Source: Entophlyctis helioformis (taxonomy: Eukaryota; Chytridiomycota; Chytridiomycetes; Chytridiales; Chytriomycetaceae). From it: 25,632 bases of DNA. Position 1 is the first letter of the stretch. Each line of letters opens with the position of its first letter. The position numbers were made by a program, and so were the translations under genes. Under the pieces are notes generated by a model that had not been told where the DNA came from, did not search any database, and worked only from the letters and a program-made list of their open reading frames with translations. Below, in pieces: positions 7,440 to 16,968 of the stretch. Location of the stretch: positions 1 through 25,632 of the forward strand of contig JAHLKH010000274.1 of assembly GCA_025526915.1 (NCBI GenBank), given 5' to 3'.

Positions 7440-10400
7440 GGTGTGCTTCAAGACACAAGGACAACTGTGAGTTGAACTGCAGGCTTGTGATTGCAAGCAT
7501 CTTGTGCACATTCAAGATGCATGCCTAACATTACATTCAACCACGGCAGGATCCATACCTGGTCACGCCGGCCATGCAGGCTGAGCGTGATAAGGAGCGA
7601 GCTGAGCGAGCTGAGAAGGCCAAGACCAAGAAGTTCATCCAGGAGCACAAGAAGGATGCGAGCAGGCAAGCCCGCCAGGCTCAATTTGATGCCGAGACAC
7701 GGGCGTAAGTGGCATATGGCATGGCATGTGCCTTGAGTGTGTGTGCTGACCGGTGCGTTCTTTGACAGATATGAGCGTGGTGAAAGATCGGCGATAGAGC
7801 AGATGCTTGAAAAGATCCACCGCATGATGGCATTGCCAGTCATGACGGCTGCTGCTGCCATCCATGGCAATGAGGCAAGGCCGGTGGAGAGCACATACGA
7901 TCGCCCTGAGCAGATCGTCAAAATGGAGGTATGAGTTTGGATTGCCAGGTTGCTCTGCATGTCTGGCTTTGTGTATGTTGACTTGTGCTACACACAGGAA
8001 ATGCTCTCTGGAGATCCAATGCTTGCAAAGTATTTTGGACGCCAGGCCAAGACGGCGCCGGCAACACAGACCCGCGGTTCACTTTCAGAAAGCATCTTCA
8101 ATGGCGTGTACCGATACACGGCCGACGTGCGGCGTGCATGCATCACTATGATCGGCGCCATCGTCGAAGAGCTCGTCGCACTCGACCCATATACACCGCT
8201 GCCACTCAAGTTCTGCGTCATGGAGGCCAGGAGGAATGGTGAGATGGAGTATGTCTATATTGATCCTGATGACCTCAAGGACGAGAGCGCGTGGCTCTAC
8301 GCCGCTGGATGCGTCCTCAGATGGCCAGTTAATGCCCGGCGCATGTACGGCGAGGGCCCGCTCTGCAGCAACACCGACATTGCTCACTATGGCGACTTGG
8401 TGAGACTTGAGGCGGGCACAATGGTCAAGATCTGCACCTTCACCGACGACACAGCACCAGCAGTAGCAACAGCAGCACCAGCAGCAGTAGCCGCCGCATC
8501 CAGCAGCACCGATGCCCAACCACCAGCCATCGAGCCACCACTACAACGGGCAGTACCATCGGCAAATGATCTGCTCAAGGTGCTCACAAACAGCACCTCT
8601 AGTGGCGAGGGTGCTGTTAATATGCTTCTGTGATACCTGGGCTACATTCTCACCGGTCAGGAGTCGGTCATGCCGCGGGCGACAAAGCATGTGGCCCACT
8701 CGTGGATTGTGACCATCATGCAGATGATCATCAACCGCGAATGGACGCAGCAGATGATCCGGGACAGCATGACCAAGATGCGGGCTGGTGTGGCGCGGGC
8801 AGCCAAGATGAACGCGACGCAGGCCGGCTCATTGCTGTCAGCCATTGTGCACATGGACGCAAGCACGATGCATGCCGTTTTGCCTGGCAGGCTTGACGAC
8901 AGTTTGTGTGCAGCTGCTCGGAACGACATCTACAGCAACCTTGCACGGGGCATCTGTGGCATGCTTGCTGTGCACTTCATGACCCACCAGTCGATGCTCA
9001 TTGACTGGGCAATCCACCAACTGATTCCTGGTATATCTGCTGACAAGGTAGCGGAATTTGCCAAGGCAATGGATACAGCCACCGGGGACGCCACGTCTGG
9101 CATGCCACTGTCGACCAGACAAGACGGACGCGTTGTCGAGATCCCACAAGCACTGCACAGGCTCACGGCGGTCGTGCGCAACAAGTCGCTGTCAGAGGCC
9201 GGCCAGTTCAAGCAGTTGTGTGATCTCGCAGGCTCATCCCTCAAGTTGTGTCCGCAGCCTGCAGGCCGCGATCCGTTTGTCCTCATCACTGAGACCACCC
9301 TCTTTTGGGCGGTGATGAGGACAAAGGATGAGCGCATCCGTGGCAATCAGGATCCTGCTTTGCAGGCATTGAGACTACAGCTTCTGGCTGCACTTGGTTG
9401 GTCGCACTGCCTGTATATGCCATGTGTACACAATTTGATGCTGACACTGCACTTATCTCCAAGGCTATGAAGATGCCGAGTCAGCTCTTGAGTTGCCCAA
9501 CAAGGATATCAGGAAAGCATTCAGCGCAAGTCGCGAGGTTTGCATCTTTGGCATCCTTCTCCCAGGTCTCCGCCCCAAGAAAGGTCGCTTCCAGACACCT
9601 TCAGAAGCCAAAGATGAGATGGACGCGGTTGCCAAGGCCACAGCCAAGGCGACGCAAGAGGCTGATGAGCAGGGTCTGGATGGCAAGGAGCGCGAGGAGC
9701 ATATCAAGGCTGCGATTGATGCTGTGCGTCCAGCAAGACCAGCCAAGGCGATCCTACTTGGCAGCATCATGACGGATGGATACAGCATCTACCAGCTGGC
9801 ACTGGACTGCCGCACAAACCGTCCAGAGTCACCTTGGTGTATGTGGCGTGCTTGAATGCGATGGTGCACACATGGATTCTGACTGCCGCCTTGATCTGCA
9901 GACCCCAACGCGGCGTCCCCAGGCGAGCAGCCGTGGCTTGTTGACGAGGCTGATGGCGAGCCCGATTACATTAACGGCGAATGTGAGTTGCTGTGCCAAT
10001 CCAGACGAGCACTTGTTGTCCACATCAACTGACATGCCATCTATAGCCGCTAATCCAGCCGACCCGTCAGCCACCAAGCCATACACGCCCAATCCTGTAA
10101 GCCACTTGCATGCTAACCTCGCGCATTGGTGCACATACATTGCACATTCCTCACTCATGTCATGGCATGACAGGGCAAGCTCAGCTTCTACGCCTCGCAG
10201 CGACTGCGCAACATCCTCAAAGCCAACAAGCTGTTCACCAACAAGGGCTACCGGTTTGTGCGTATTGTCGGCATTGATTGGGGCAAGCGGTACCTGTATG
10301 GCGCGTCCAGCATGCTGGTCGATCTGGCAACTTTCACCTATACCCTCGAGTCCAACTACGTGCTCTCCTCTGGCATGTTTCAAGCTGAGCGTGACTTTCA

Positions 10401-11572
10401 GGACTGGTATGTATGCAATGACTCTGCCACGCGCACTTTTGACCAGATCAACTCACAGTGCCTGCCTCCTGTGCCAGGCTCAACAATCGATATGCCAAGG
10501 CAACCGACGTCCACGAGGTTATTGCATTCAAGACAGCAAAGCATGCCGATCCAGGCATTTCAGCAGGCGAGAGAGCCTTTTGGGATCTGCGCTGCCATGC
10601 GTACTGCACGCCATTCTTGAATGCACGGGTACGTTTTCTCTGATTCTGAATGTCCCATTGGCATGGCCGCCATACTGCTTGATCGCCATGCTGATTGCAC
10701 TGGACGGCTTGGCATGACATGGCATTCCACAGAAGGTCAAGGCCAAGTGGTTCACCAAGCGCAGCAACAGCACGTCTGATCGCGGAAACGCTCTTGAGGG
10801 CATCATGAAGCTGGCAGGATCGACCACTGGCAAGCGCGCACCTCGTGCATCTCAAGGCCGCTGTGACAAGCCAACAGAGAAGGACATTCCCGTTGTGTGG
10901 GCATTTGGCATCGACTTTACAGGTCAAGGTGGCCGGCACGCTGTGTTTGAGAAGTTTCTCATCAGGCATCTGCGGTCGTCTGGATATGCCTATGTGCGTC
11001 TGATGCCACGCTGTCCATCCATCCATCCATCCATCTGTGCACCAACTGACCACACGATCCTGCACACACACACACAGATCTACCGCTGCAATGAGAACCT
11101 GACCAGCCAGATGTGCCCGCAGTGCAAGCAGCGGATCCCATACGAGAACCGCACCAACCTGCGACGCTACGAGTGCACAGACTGCGATACCGTCTACCAC
11201 CGAGACGTGCTTGGAGCCACCAACATCGGAATGGTCGCACTGTGGCATCTGCTCTTTGGACACCGGCCGCTCTACTTGACACACACCAAAGCCGACAGCA
11301 ATCCAGCCATGCAAGCGCACCTCAACAGCATCGCGGCAATGCATATCTCCATCCAGCTGCGTGCAAGAAATGCTCCGCCTGTTGTCCCACAGCCTCAAAC
11401 GCGGAAACACTTCAAGTCGCATGTGGCCTCATGGGACCAGATCAGCCTGCCGTCCTGTGGCGTTCAAGACACGGTCCATCCGTCGTCCAGCAGCGACCAG
11501 CACGCAGACAGCCTGCCCTCAAGTCACCTGACCTACATCCCACACAGTGACTTGTTTGACTACCAACTTTGA
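7440..11572 (+). CDS. Fanzor (eukaryotic TnpB-like RNA-guided nuclease), intron-rich, 5' end interrupted
   Basis: Exons fitted by frame and splice sites: 7440-7466 (remnant), 7550-7704, 7769-7928, 7998-8579, 8661-9396, 9464-9838, 9902-9982, 10047-10096, 10174-10406, 10478-10628, 10733-10993 and 11078-11572. From the first ATG (7574) they give 1084 residues in one frame. Near the C-terminus are a RuvC-I motif VGIDWGKRYLYGA (Asp740), an AFGIDFTGQGG block, then NENLTSQMCPQC with a candidate catalytic Glu926, zinc-finger cysteines 933/936/953/956, and RuvC-III YHRDVLGATNIG (Asp963). This order is that of TnpB/Fanzor proteins, which cut DNA guided by an RNA encoded by the element. The long N-terminal part has a Lys/Glu-rich helix (first 60 residues) and an Ala/Pro/Ser-rich linker near 250-285; I recognise no other domain. 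The 8580-8660 intron is the least certain and removes an in-frame TGA. The ATG at 7574 is preceded by an apparent splice acceptor, so true 5' exons are probably missing. Confidence 0.85.
11014..11076 (+). repeat. (CATC)n and (CA)n microsatellites in the last Fanzor intron
   Basis: The 84-base intron 10994-11077 holds about five CATC units and a CA run that leads into its AG acceptor. The intron length is a multiple of three and lacks a stop, so unspliced transcript would stay in frame, inserting 28 residues just before the zinc finger. Confidence 0.75.
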
Positions 11573-11612
11573 ATCGGGGCACCTCCCGATCGACCTAACG
11601 GGTCACTTTTTC
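11573..11612 (+). ncRNA. Candidate guide-RNA hairpins directly after the Fanzor stop
   Basis: Right after the stop codon there is a perfect stem ATCGGG (11573-11578) with CCCGAT (11585-11590), then a second stem GACC (11592-11595) with GGTC (11601-11604), then a run of five T. In TnpB and Fanzor elements the guide RNA comes from the 3' end of the gene and the element end beyond it. Position and structure fit, but the stems are short and no second element copy is available to define the end. Confidence 0.3.
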
Positions 11613-11800
11613 TAACGATAAAGGTAAGACCCTCGTTGGATGTGCCTCGCCCGCTTGTCGTCGCATGCTCGTTGCTGACTCGAACCTTCCATCGTGTGAT
11701 ACGCGGGCATCTATTCGTTGCCTCTTGCGACGAATATAACTCCAAAATCCTTGGTAATTGTATGAATATTGGGCCGGGGAAAGCTTCGTTTGGCCATGTC

Positions 11801-12263
11801 AGCCTGCTTGAGCATCTGGTCAAGGAGCACGGCGTCGATCTCGGCCAGTACAAGGCAGCCAGGAGCGATGTTGGTGCTGTTGCCGATGCACAAGTCATGC
11901 AGATGCTGCGTGATGCCGGCAATGTCTCGTTCTGCAAGCCGGCCTTGTGAGTGGTATCGTCGTCGTCTCATATGCAGATGCAGTGCGGTGCTCGAGTTTC
12001 CAATACAGACATCAGCACAGGCCAAGCATGTAGTCCTTCAGGCCTGCAAAGCGACGGCATGTCATATCTGGCGAGTCTTGGCATGCCGAGCATGCCAGGC
12101 ATTGACGATCACTCGAGCACCACAATGGCCAGTCAGAAAGGCGCAATGGAGACGATCAGCGGACGGATGGATGGATGGATGGATGGCTGTCCCTTGCAGG
12201 CAAGCCATCTGCGACAGCCGCTTTGAGGACGCCACGAGCTGCCACGTTGCTCGCGCTGTGTGA
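11801..12263 (+). CDS. Unidentified two-exon gene fragment downstream of Fanzor
   Basis: An acceptor at 11800 (catgtcag) opens a frame reading LLEHLVKEHGVDLGQYKAA and on to NVSFCKPA at 11946. A good donor, GTGAGT at 11948, can join to an acceptor ending at 12202 (ccttgcag) and continue QAICDSRFEDATSCHVARAV to a TGA at 12261. The composition looks like coding sequence, but the intron would be about 255 bases, longer than others here. Without splicing the frame stops at 11948-11950. I recognise no family. It could be the 3' end of a gene split by the Fanzor element, or a degenerate relic. No upstream exon is evident between 11612 and 11800. Confidence 0.28.
12165..12186. repeat. (GGAT)n microsatellite
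   Basis: Five GGAT units stand in non-coding sequence. They are the reverse complement of the CATC tract inside the last Fanzor intron at 11014. Confidence 0.85.
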
Positions 12264-12557
12264 CACGTCAAACGCGATGCACGACACACGCCATGCTGTG
12301 CACCCACTCGCAGCAGCATGGTCACATCCAGCGATCAGTGCTGCCCGCTCGCAAGCTCTGCAAGTCTTGCAGAGTTTCCAATCGCCAGCAACAACAACAA
12401 CAACAACAACAACAACAGGCGTGCTTTTGGGTTGAATACAAGTGGCATGATTCATTTGCTTGTTCAATACAGACAGACATGCAGACAGCATCACGCCGCA
12501 CGCATCATCAACGGCAGAATCGCATACGACGCTGGGGCAGAGACAATGGCGCGAGAA
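12264..12557. other. Intergenic stretch with (CAA)n, no gene seen
   Basis: Between the unidentified fragment and the 3' end of the OPT gene I see only a CAA/ACA repeat near 12389-12417 and no supported gene. This must hold the OPT 3' UTR on the minus strand, yet no AATAAA signal is visible there. Confidence 0.5.
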
Positions 12558-15020
12558 TTACTCCATAAAGTCCTCAATGGGACGGCCAGTGCACCAGAAG
12601 TCGATGGGGTAGGCGTTGAGGGCGGTGGTGACGGGAGGGTAGTAGATCGTGAGGACCGTGGCGAGGATGACGGCGATACCAGATCCGGCGTCGATGGCAG
12701 CGGCGAGCACGTAGTTGTACTTGGTCCACCAGGCGTGCGAGTACGTGAAGATGCCGTACATGAAGATGGTCGACACAATGGCCTGCGACGTGATCGACGA
12801 GAGCACAGAGCCAGAGCGGGCGGGGTAGGCCATGAGCGGGAAGTGGATGAAGCGCCAGTACGGGTGCGGGAACACCTTGTTGCCGAGCCACGGGAGGACG
12901 GGGAGGACGAGGCCGAGCAGGTAGCCGAGGTTGAGGCCAAAGTAAGGGCCCTCGGGGCCGAAGAAGCGGGCAGGGCCAATGGCACCCCAAATGGCACCGG
13001 CGTTGAAGAAGGTCGTGTGGCCGGGGTAGGTCCAGTCCTTGGTCTCGAGCGGGAAGTAGGCAATGACGATCCAGACGGCAGCGGTGTTGCAGAACGCGCC
13101 AACAACGGTACCCCACAGCTGCGAGAACACCATGTGGAGCGGGTTGATGTGCAGGTAGTGGCCGACCTTGAGATCAGCAGAGAGCGACAGGCACTGGATC
13201 ATGATGTTGTAGCCGTACGACTTGAACGACATGACAGGGACGGTCGAGCCGGGAGCAAGAAGACCCATGACAATCTGCGTGACAATGTTGAGGCCGAGCT
13301 GCTGGCCCGACGAGGCCTGGATGATGCCGTACGGGATCGTGAACACGAAGCCGAGAACGAGACCGAGGAGGGTGCCCCACCACTGGAGACGGAAGGGAGT
13401 GAACAGGCCGACCATCATCTGCACAGCGAGCCAGAAGCCGAGCCACGAGAGGTACATCCACTCGGGAATGTCGGGGTACGCCTTCATGAGCGTGTTGTGG
13501 ATGTCGGGGGTCTCCTCGTCGACCTGGTTGATCATCTCCTTGGTCTGGCGGACAATGTCCTTGTAGTACCACAGAGCAACGTGCGAGATACCGCAAGTGA
13601 GGGCAAGGAACGAGAGCGCGTACGTCATGGCAAAGTGCTCGGTGAGGTAGATGGGCTTGATCAGGTCGAACGCGGTCTGGTTGAGGTCAAAGTTGGAGCG
13701 GTCGTAGAAGGTCGTGGCGCGGAGCTGCTTGCCCTTGCGCGAGAACAGGGCAGGCGAGTTGGTGCGCGGGAAGGGAGTGTCGTCCGAGTACGTGTACACG
13801 GACTGGAGCTCGGTGGGGCGCTTGAACGCGTTGTTGTAGTACGCGAGGGGGACAATGATCCAGATGACCACAATGTTGGACACGAACACGTTCATGCTGG
13901 CCCACCACGGGACGGCGAGCACGTTGGTGCCGACAATCGTGGGGTCGAGCGACAGCGAGAACATGCCGACACCCATGTTGGGCGACGCAGAGCCGAGGTA
14001 GCGGACCGTCTTGCTGTTGGACATCCAGCACAGGATCGAGATGGCCTGCACGACACCGGCAAAGTACGACGGGAACCACTGCCACACAAAGGCAAACGAG
14101 AGCGCCAGCCAGAAGAAGGCGTAGCGAGAGAGACCGCCGGCCTTCTTGGACTCCTCAGACTCCTCCTCGGTCTTCTCGTGGAAGGCAACAAAGAGCGCGA
14201 CCGTGGGCAGGATCGTGGGCCAGTACATGGCAGCCGGGCGGACGAGGAAACGGCGGGTCATGCCGGCGAGACCGTAACCGATCATCTGGGTCGAGAACAC
14301 GAACAGGAGAGCGTTCCAGAAGGTGACGTTCTGGTCGTTCTGTTGGACGGGGACACAGAGCGGTGGTGGTGGAGTGGTAGTGGTGGAGTGGTTGTAGTGG
14401 CGGTGATGCACAGCAGACAGGCGAGTCAGTCACTGGTCCAAGAGCAGATGCAAGGCGAGCAGCGGCGGAATGCAATCCCGTCGTGGTGCACACCACAGCA
14501 CGGCACAACAACAGCACGGCACAGCATCCTGGTGCACACGACAACAGCAGCACCAAAGAGAACGCACCATGAACTTGGGGAACTTCTGGGCGACAACGTT
14601 CTCAATGCCGTACGGCTCACCACCAGCGGCACCGGCAATGATGTAGATGAGGACGTGCTCCTTGATGGTGAACGGGCCGGGGTTGAGGATGCCGCGGGGG
14701 AGCACCTTGGAGAAGAAGATACCCATCGGGTACGACAGCAGAGCGGCAACAACGTTGGTGATGGCGAACGAGTTGGTGCGGAACGAGAAGATGCCGTTGC
14801 AGAGACCGAGGAACACGGCAAAGATGGTGCCGAGGAGCACCATGCGGATGGTGAGCGACGGCGCAGCAGGGTCGTCGGTCTCGGGCACAATGCCCTTGGT
14901 GTACTGCTGGGCGTACACGGCGTCGATGGCCTCGATGTCGTCGGTCTGGGCCATGAGGGCCTTCTCGGCGTCAAGCTCGTGCTTGAGGTCGACCTTCTGG
15001 TCGGTCTTGGTGTCTGCCAT
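12558..15020 (-). CDS. OPT-family oligopeptide transporter
   Basis: Two exons, 15020-14568 and 14339-12558, are joined across a 228-base intron (GTGCGT...CAG) in phase 0 and give 744 residues. The family consists of proton-coupled plasma-membrane or vacuolar transporters that take up small peptides, glutathione or metal chelates. Seen in the sequence: a soluble N-terminal tail of about 55 residues; many hydrophobic helices from IRMVLLGTIFAVFLGLCNGI onward; the OPT signature LNPGPFTIKEH near residue 110-120; SYGYNIMIQ in the middle; and NKVFPHPYWRFIHFP near the C-terminus, in the position of the KIPPR-type motif. The length is normal for the family. The ATG is followed by an open, typical OPT N-terminus. 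The substrate cannot be told from the sequence. Confidence 0.93.
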
Positions 15021-16418
15021 GTCTAGAGGAAGCGGACGGGGATGGATTGGACGGAAGGGGCGGGGGCACGGCGAGCTATTTGAATGGCGACGGCTCTTGC
15101 CGCGCATAGCGCCGCATCGGCTGGTCTGTGTGCACCACCGGCTGCTCTGCTGCGCTGCTGCGCTGCTCTGCTGACTGTCCACGCGGTGTCACAGGCGAGC
15201 AAACTTGCGCAGCCACGCGGTGGTTTTCACGCCGCCGCGTGGATGGGCCACACGACACAGTGCAAATCCCACGCGGTGCAAAACTTGCCAAACAGTGCGC
15301 GCATCACACGGCCACGACCGCCGGATGTGCGCGCAACAGCGAGAGACCGTCGAGCGCCTCCAAAGAGCAGCGAGCCCATCAGCACCCAGCCAGGCGGATG
15401 TTGACGTGCAAAGTGTGCTGGCAAGCTGGCAAGCGCCACTCCCTTTGAGTGATGGCGGATCTTGTCATCGTCGTTCAACTGTGACGCACTGCTCGCCTGG
15501 CGTGTGGTACGCAGTTGGTGTTGGCTGGCTGGCCGGCTGGCTGGAGTGGAGTGGTGCACTCGCTGGCCTGACACTGTGGCGGCACTGGCGGTGGCAGCAG
15601 CGACAGCATCGCAGCGTGATAGCAGCCTGACAGGCTGGCAGCGTCACATCGCAGGCTGTCTGATGGCTCCATCCGATAGCGATTGCGCCGCCGCTCTCCT
15701 GTCCCCCTTTCCGGCCCCCTTTCCGGCCCCTTTCTGTCCCCCCTTCTGTCATTGCCCTTCTCCCGCGGCTCTTCCAGCGGCTCGCCGTGCGGCTCCTTCA
15801 CTTTGTTGTGCCTCGTGGCCAGCCAGCGTGGCCAGCCAGCGTGATCACCGCATGACACCGCCCAGCAATCTGACGCAGCATAACGGCAACTGGCGATCGT
15901 CTGCGCTCTCGCTCAAGCAGCTTGCGGGTCCCGTCCTGCTGCTGCCCAGCTGTCTTGCTGCCTCGCTGTCTTGCTGTGGGCTGTCCTGCTGCCTCGCTGC
16001 CTCGCTGCAACAGCGCTGCACTCGTCTGTGCCGAGATGCCGCTGGTGCACAGGCCTGCTGCTGTTGCTGGCGGGCAGCCACACTGACCAACTGCGCCGCT
16101 CGCTCTCTGCCAGTCTTTCGGCCAGTCAGCCTGCCCGTGCCTTGGTTGAACATGCCGCTGGTGCACTGGCCTGGTGCACGGCTCTGCTGCACGGCTCTGC
16201 TGCTCTCGTGGCCGCCTTCTCTCTCTCAGCTCTCCCTCTACTCGTCGCAGCCAACACCGGCCTCGCAGCAGCAGCAACAGCAGTCGCTGATGCCGCCACC
16301 GCCACCGCCACCTCCCTCTTGCCAACCGTCGCAGTGAGCAGCCAGACTGGCCAGAGCCGTGCGGGCTGGCCCACGCCGCCCTCTGCACTGCCCGGCTGAT
16401 GTAGCACATGGCGCTGGC
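15021..16418. other. Upstream region of OPT, low complexity, no firm gene
   Basis: This 1.4-kb stretch separates the OPT start codon from a doubtful small gene. Open frames exist on both strands but are rich in Trp/Cys/Ala/Ser and come from repeats such as ggccagccagcgt, ctgcctcgctgt and ccctttccggcc (near 15710-15740). None looks like a protein family. It presumably contains the OPT promoter on the minus strand. I see no clear TATA box. Confidence 0.5.
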
Positions 16419-16916
16419 ATGAACGACAACAGGTGCACACACACACACTCACTCACACACACGGCAGCCAGCCAGCCAGCCAGCCAGCGTGTGCTGGGCT
16501 GCTGCGGCGGATCGCCCAAGGCGACGCTTTCTGCCGCCCGGAAGTTCCTGGCCAAGCAGCCCAAAATGGACATGGAGAGAGACGCAGACAGCAGAGACAA
16601 CCTGGCCGGCCTGGCCGCTGCCCGAGGTGCGTGTGCGTGCGTGCGTGCGTGTGCATGCGTGTGCGTGTGTCGGCAGGCGTGCCACTGCGACCGTCAGCGT
16701 CTGCAAGCCTGTTGCACAGCGGCACAGCAGCACAGCACCGCTGACACTTGCCAATCCCTCCATCCTTCCTTCCTTCCAGCAAGCGCCACAACGCCGTCCG
16801 CCCTGCAGGTGTTTGCGACATCGTCAGACACCACTCGGTCGGGCTCGCCGTGGTGGTCGCCGCAGTCTGTCACTGCTTCTCAATGCCTTTATATGCAACA
16901 TCAGATGACGCGTTAA
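16419..16916 (+). CDS. Doubtful small spliced gene, unknown function
   Basis: A possible model begins ATG AAC GAC AAC AG at 16419 with a donor at 16433 (gtgcacac) and an acceptor within the CCAG repeat near 16484. It continues through VLGCCGGSPKATLSAARKF and KQPKMDMERDADSRDNLAG to a donor at 16627 (gtgcgtgt). The acceptor at 16779 (ttccttccag) keeps the frame to a stop at 16914-16916. The alternative acceptor at 16808 instead yields a hydrophobic segment VGLAVVVAAVCHCF that then runs antisense into the PPR gene. The central exon looks like coding sequence, but the introns are microsatellites (CA, CCAG, GTGC) and I recognise no family. It may not be a gene. Confidence 0.2.
   Translation: MNDNRCTHTHSLTHTAASQPASQRVLGCCGGSPKATLSAARKFLAKQPKMDMERDADSRDNLAGLAAARGACACVRACACVCVCRQACHCDRQRLQACCTAAQQHSTADTCQSLHPSFLPASATTPSALQVFATSSDTTRSGSPWWSPQSVTASQCLYMQHQMTR
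16436..16665. repeat. Cluster of microsatellites: (CA)n, (CCAG)n, (GTGC/GTGT)n
   Basis: A CA run near 16436-16463, CCAG units at about 16467-16488 and GTGC/GTGT alternation near 16627-16665 lie within 230 bases. Alternating purine-pyrimidine tracts like these are common in introns and intergenic DNA. Confidence 0.8.
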
Positions 16917-16968
16917 AGACGCGGGATAGTTGTGTATGTGAAAGAAACCACATTCTTCAAAGACATGT

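Noticed and set aside
10448..11422. A 324-codon minus-strand frame opposite the Fanzor 3' half
   Set aside because: It is antisense to the RuvC and zinc-finger exons, crosses Fanzor introns and has no recognisable motif.
11670..11720. tRNA-like B-box (ggttcgagtc on the minus strand)
   Set aside because: The flanking bases do not form a T-stem and no matching A-box or acceptor stem is present.
11014..12186. CATC and GGAT tracts as inverted ends of a mobile element
   Set aside because: They are simple microsatellites, one is inside a Fanzor intron, and no terminal repeat or target duplication surrounds them.
12318..15026. A 902-codon plus-strand open frame
   Set aside because: It is antisense to the OPT transporter over nearly its whole length and is rich in Glu/Arg/Val/Asp from reversed codons. 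The minus-strand OPT frame has clear family motifs.
15462..16337. A 291-codon plus-strand frame and a 216-codon minus-strand frame in the OPT upstream region
   Set aside because: Both come from repetitive CTGCC/CCAGC sequence, have extreme Cys/Trp/Ala/Pro content, and neither resembles a protein family.
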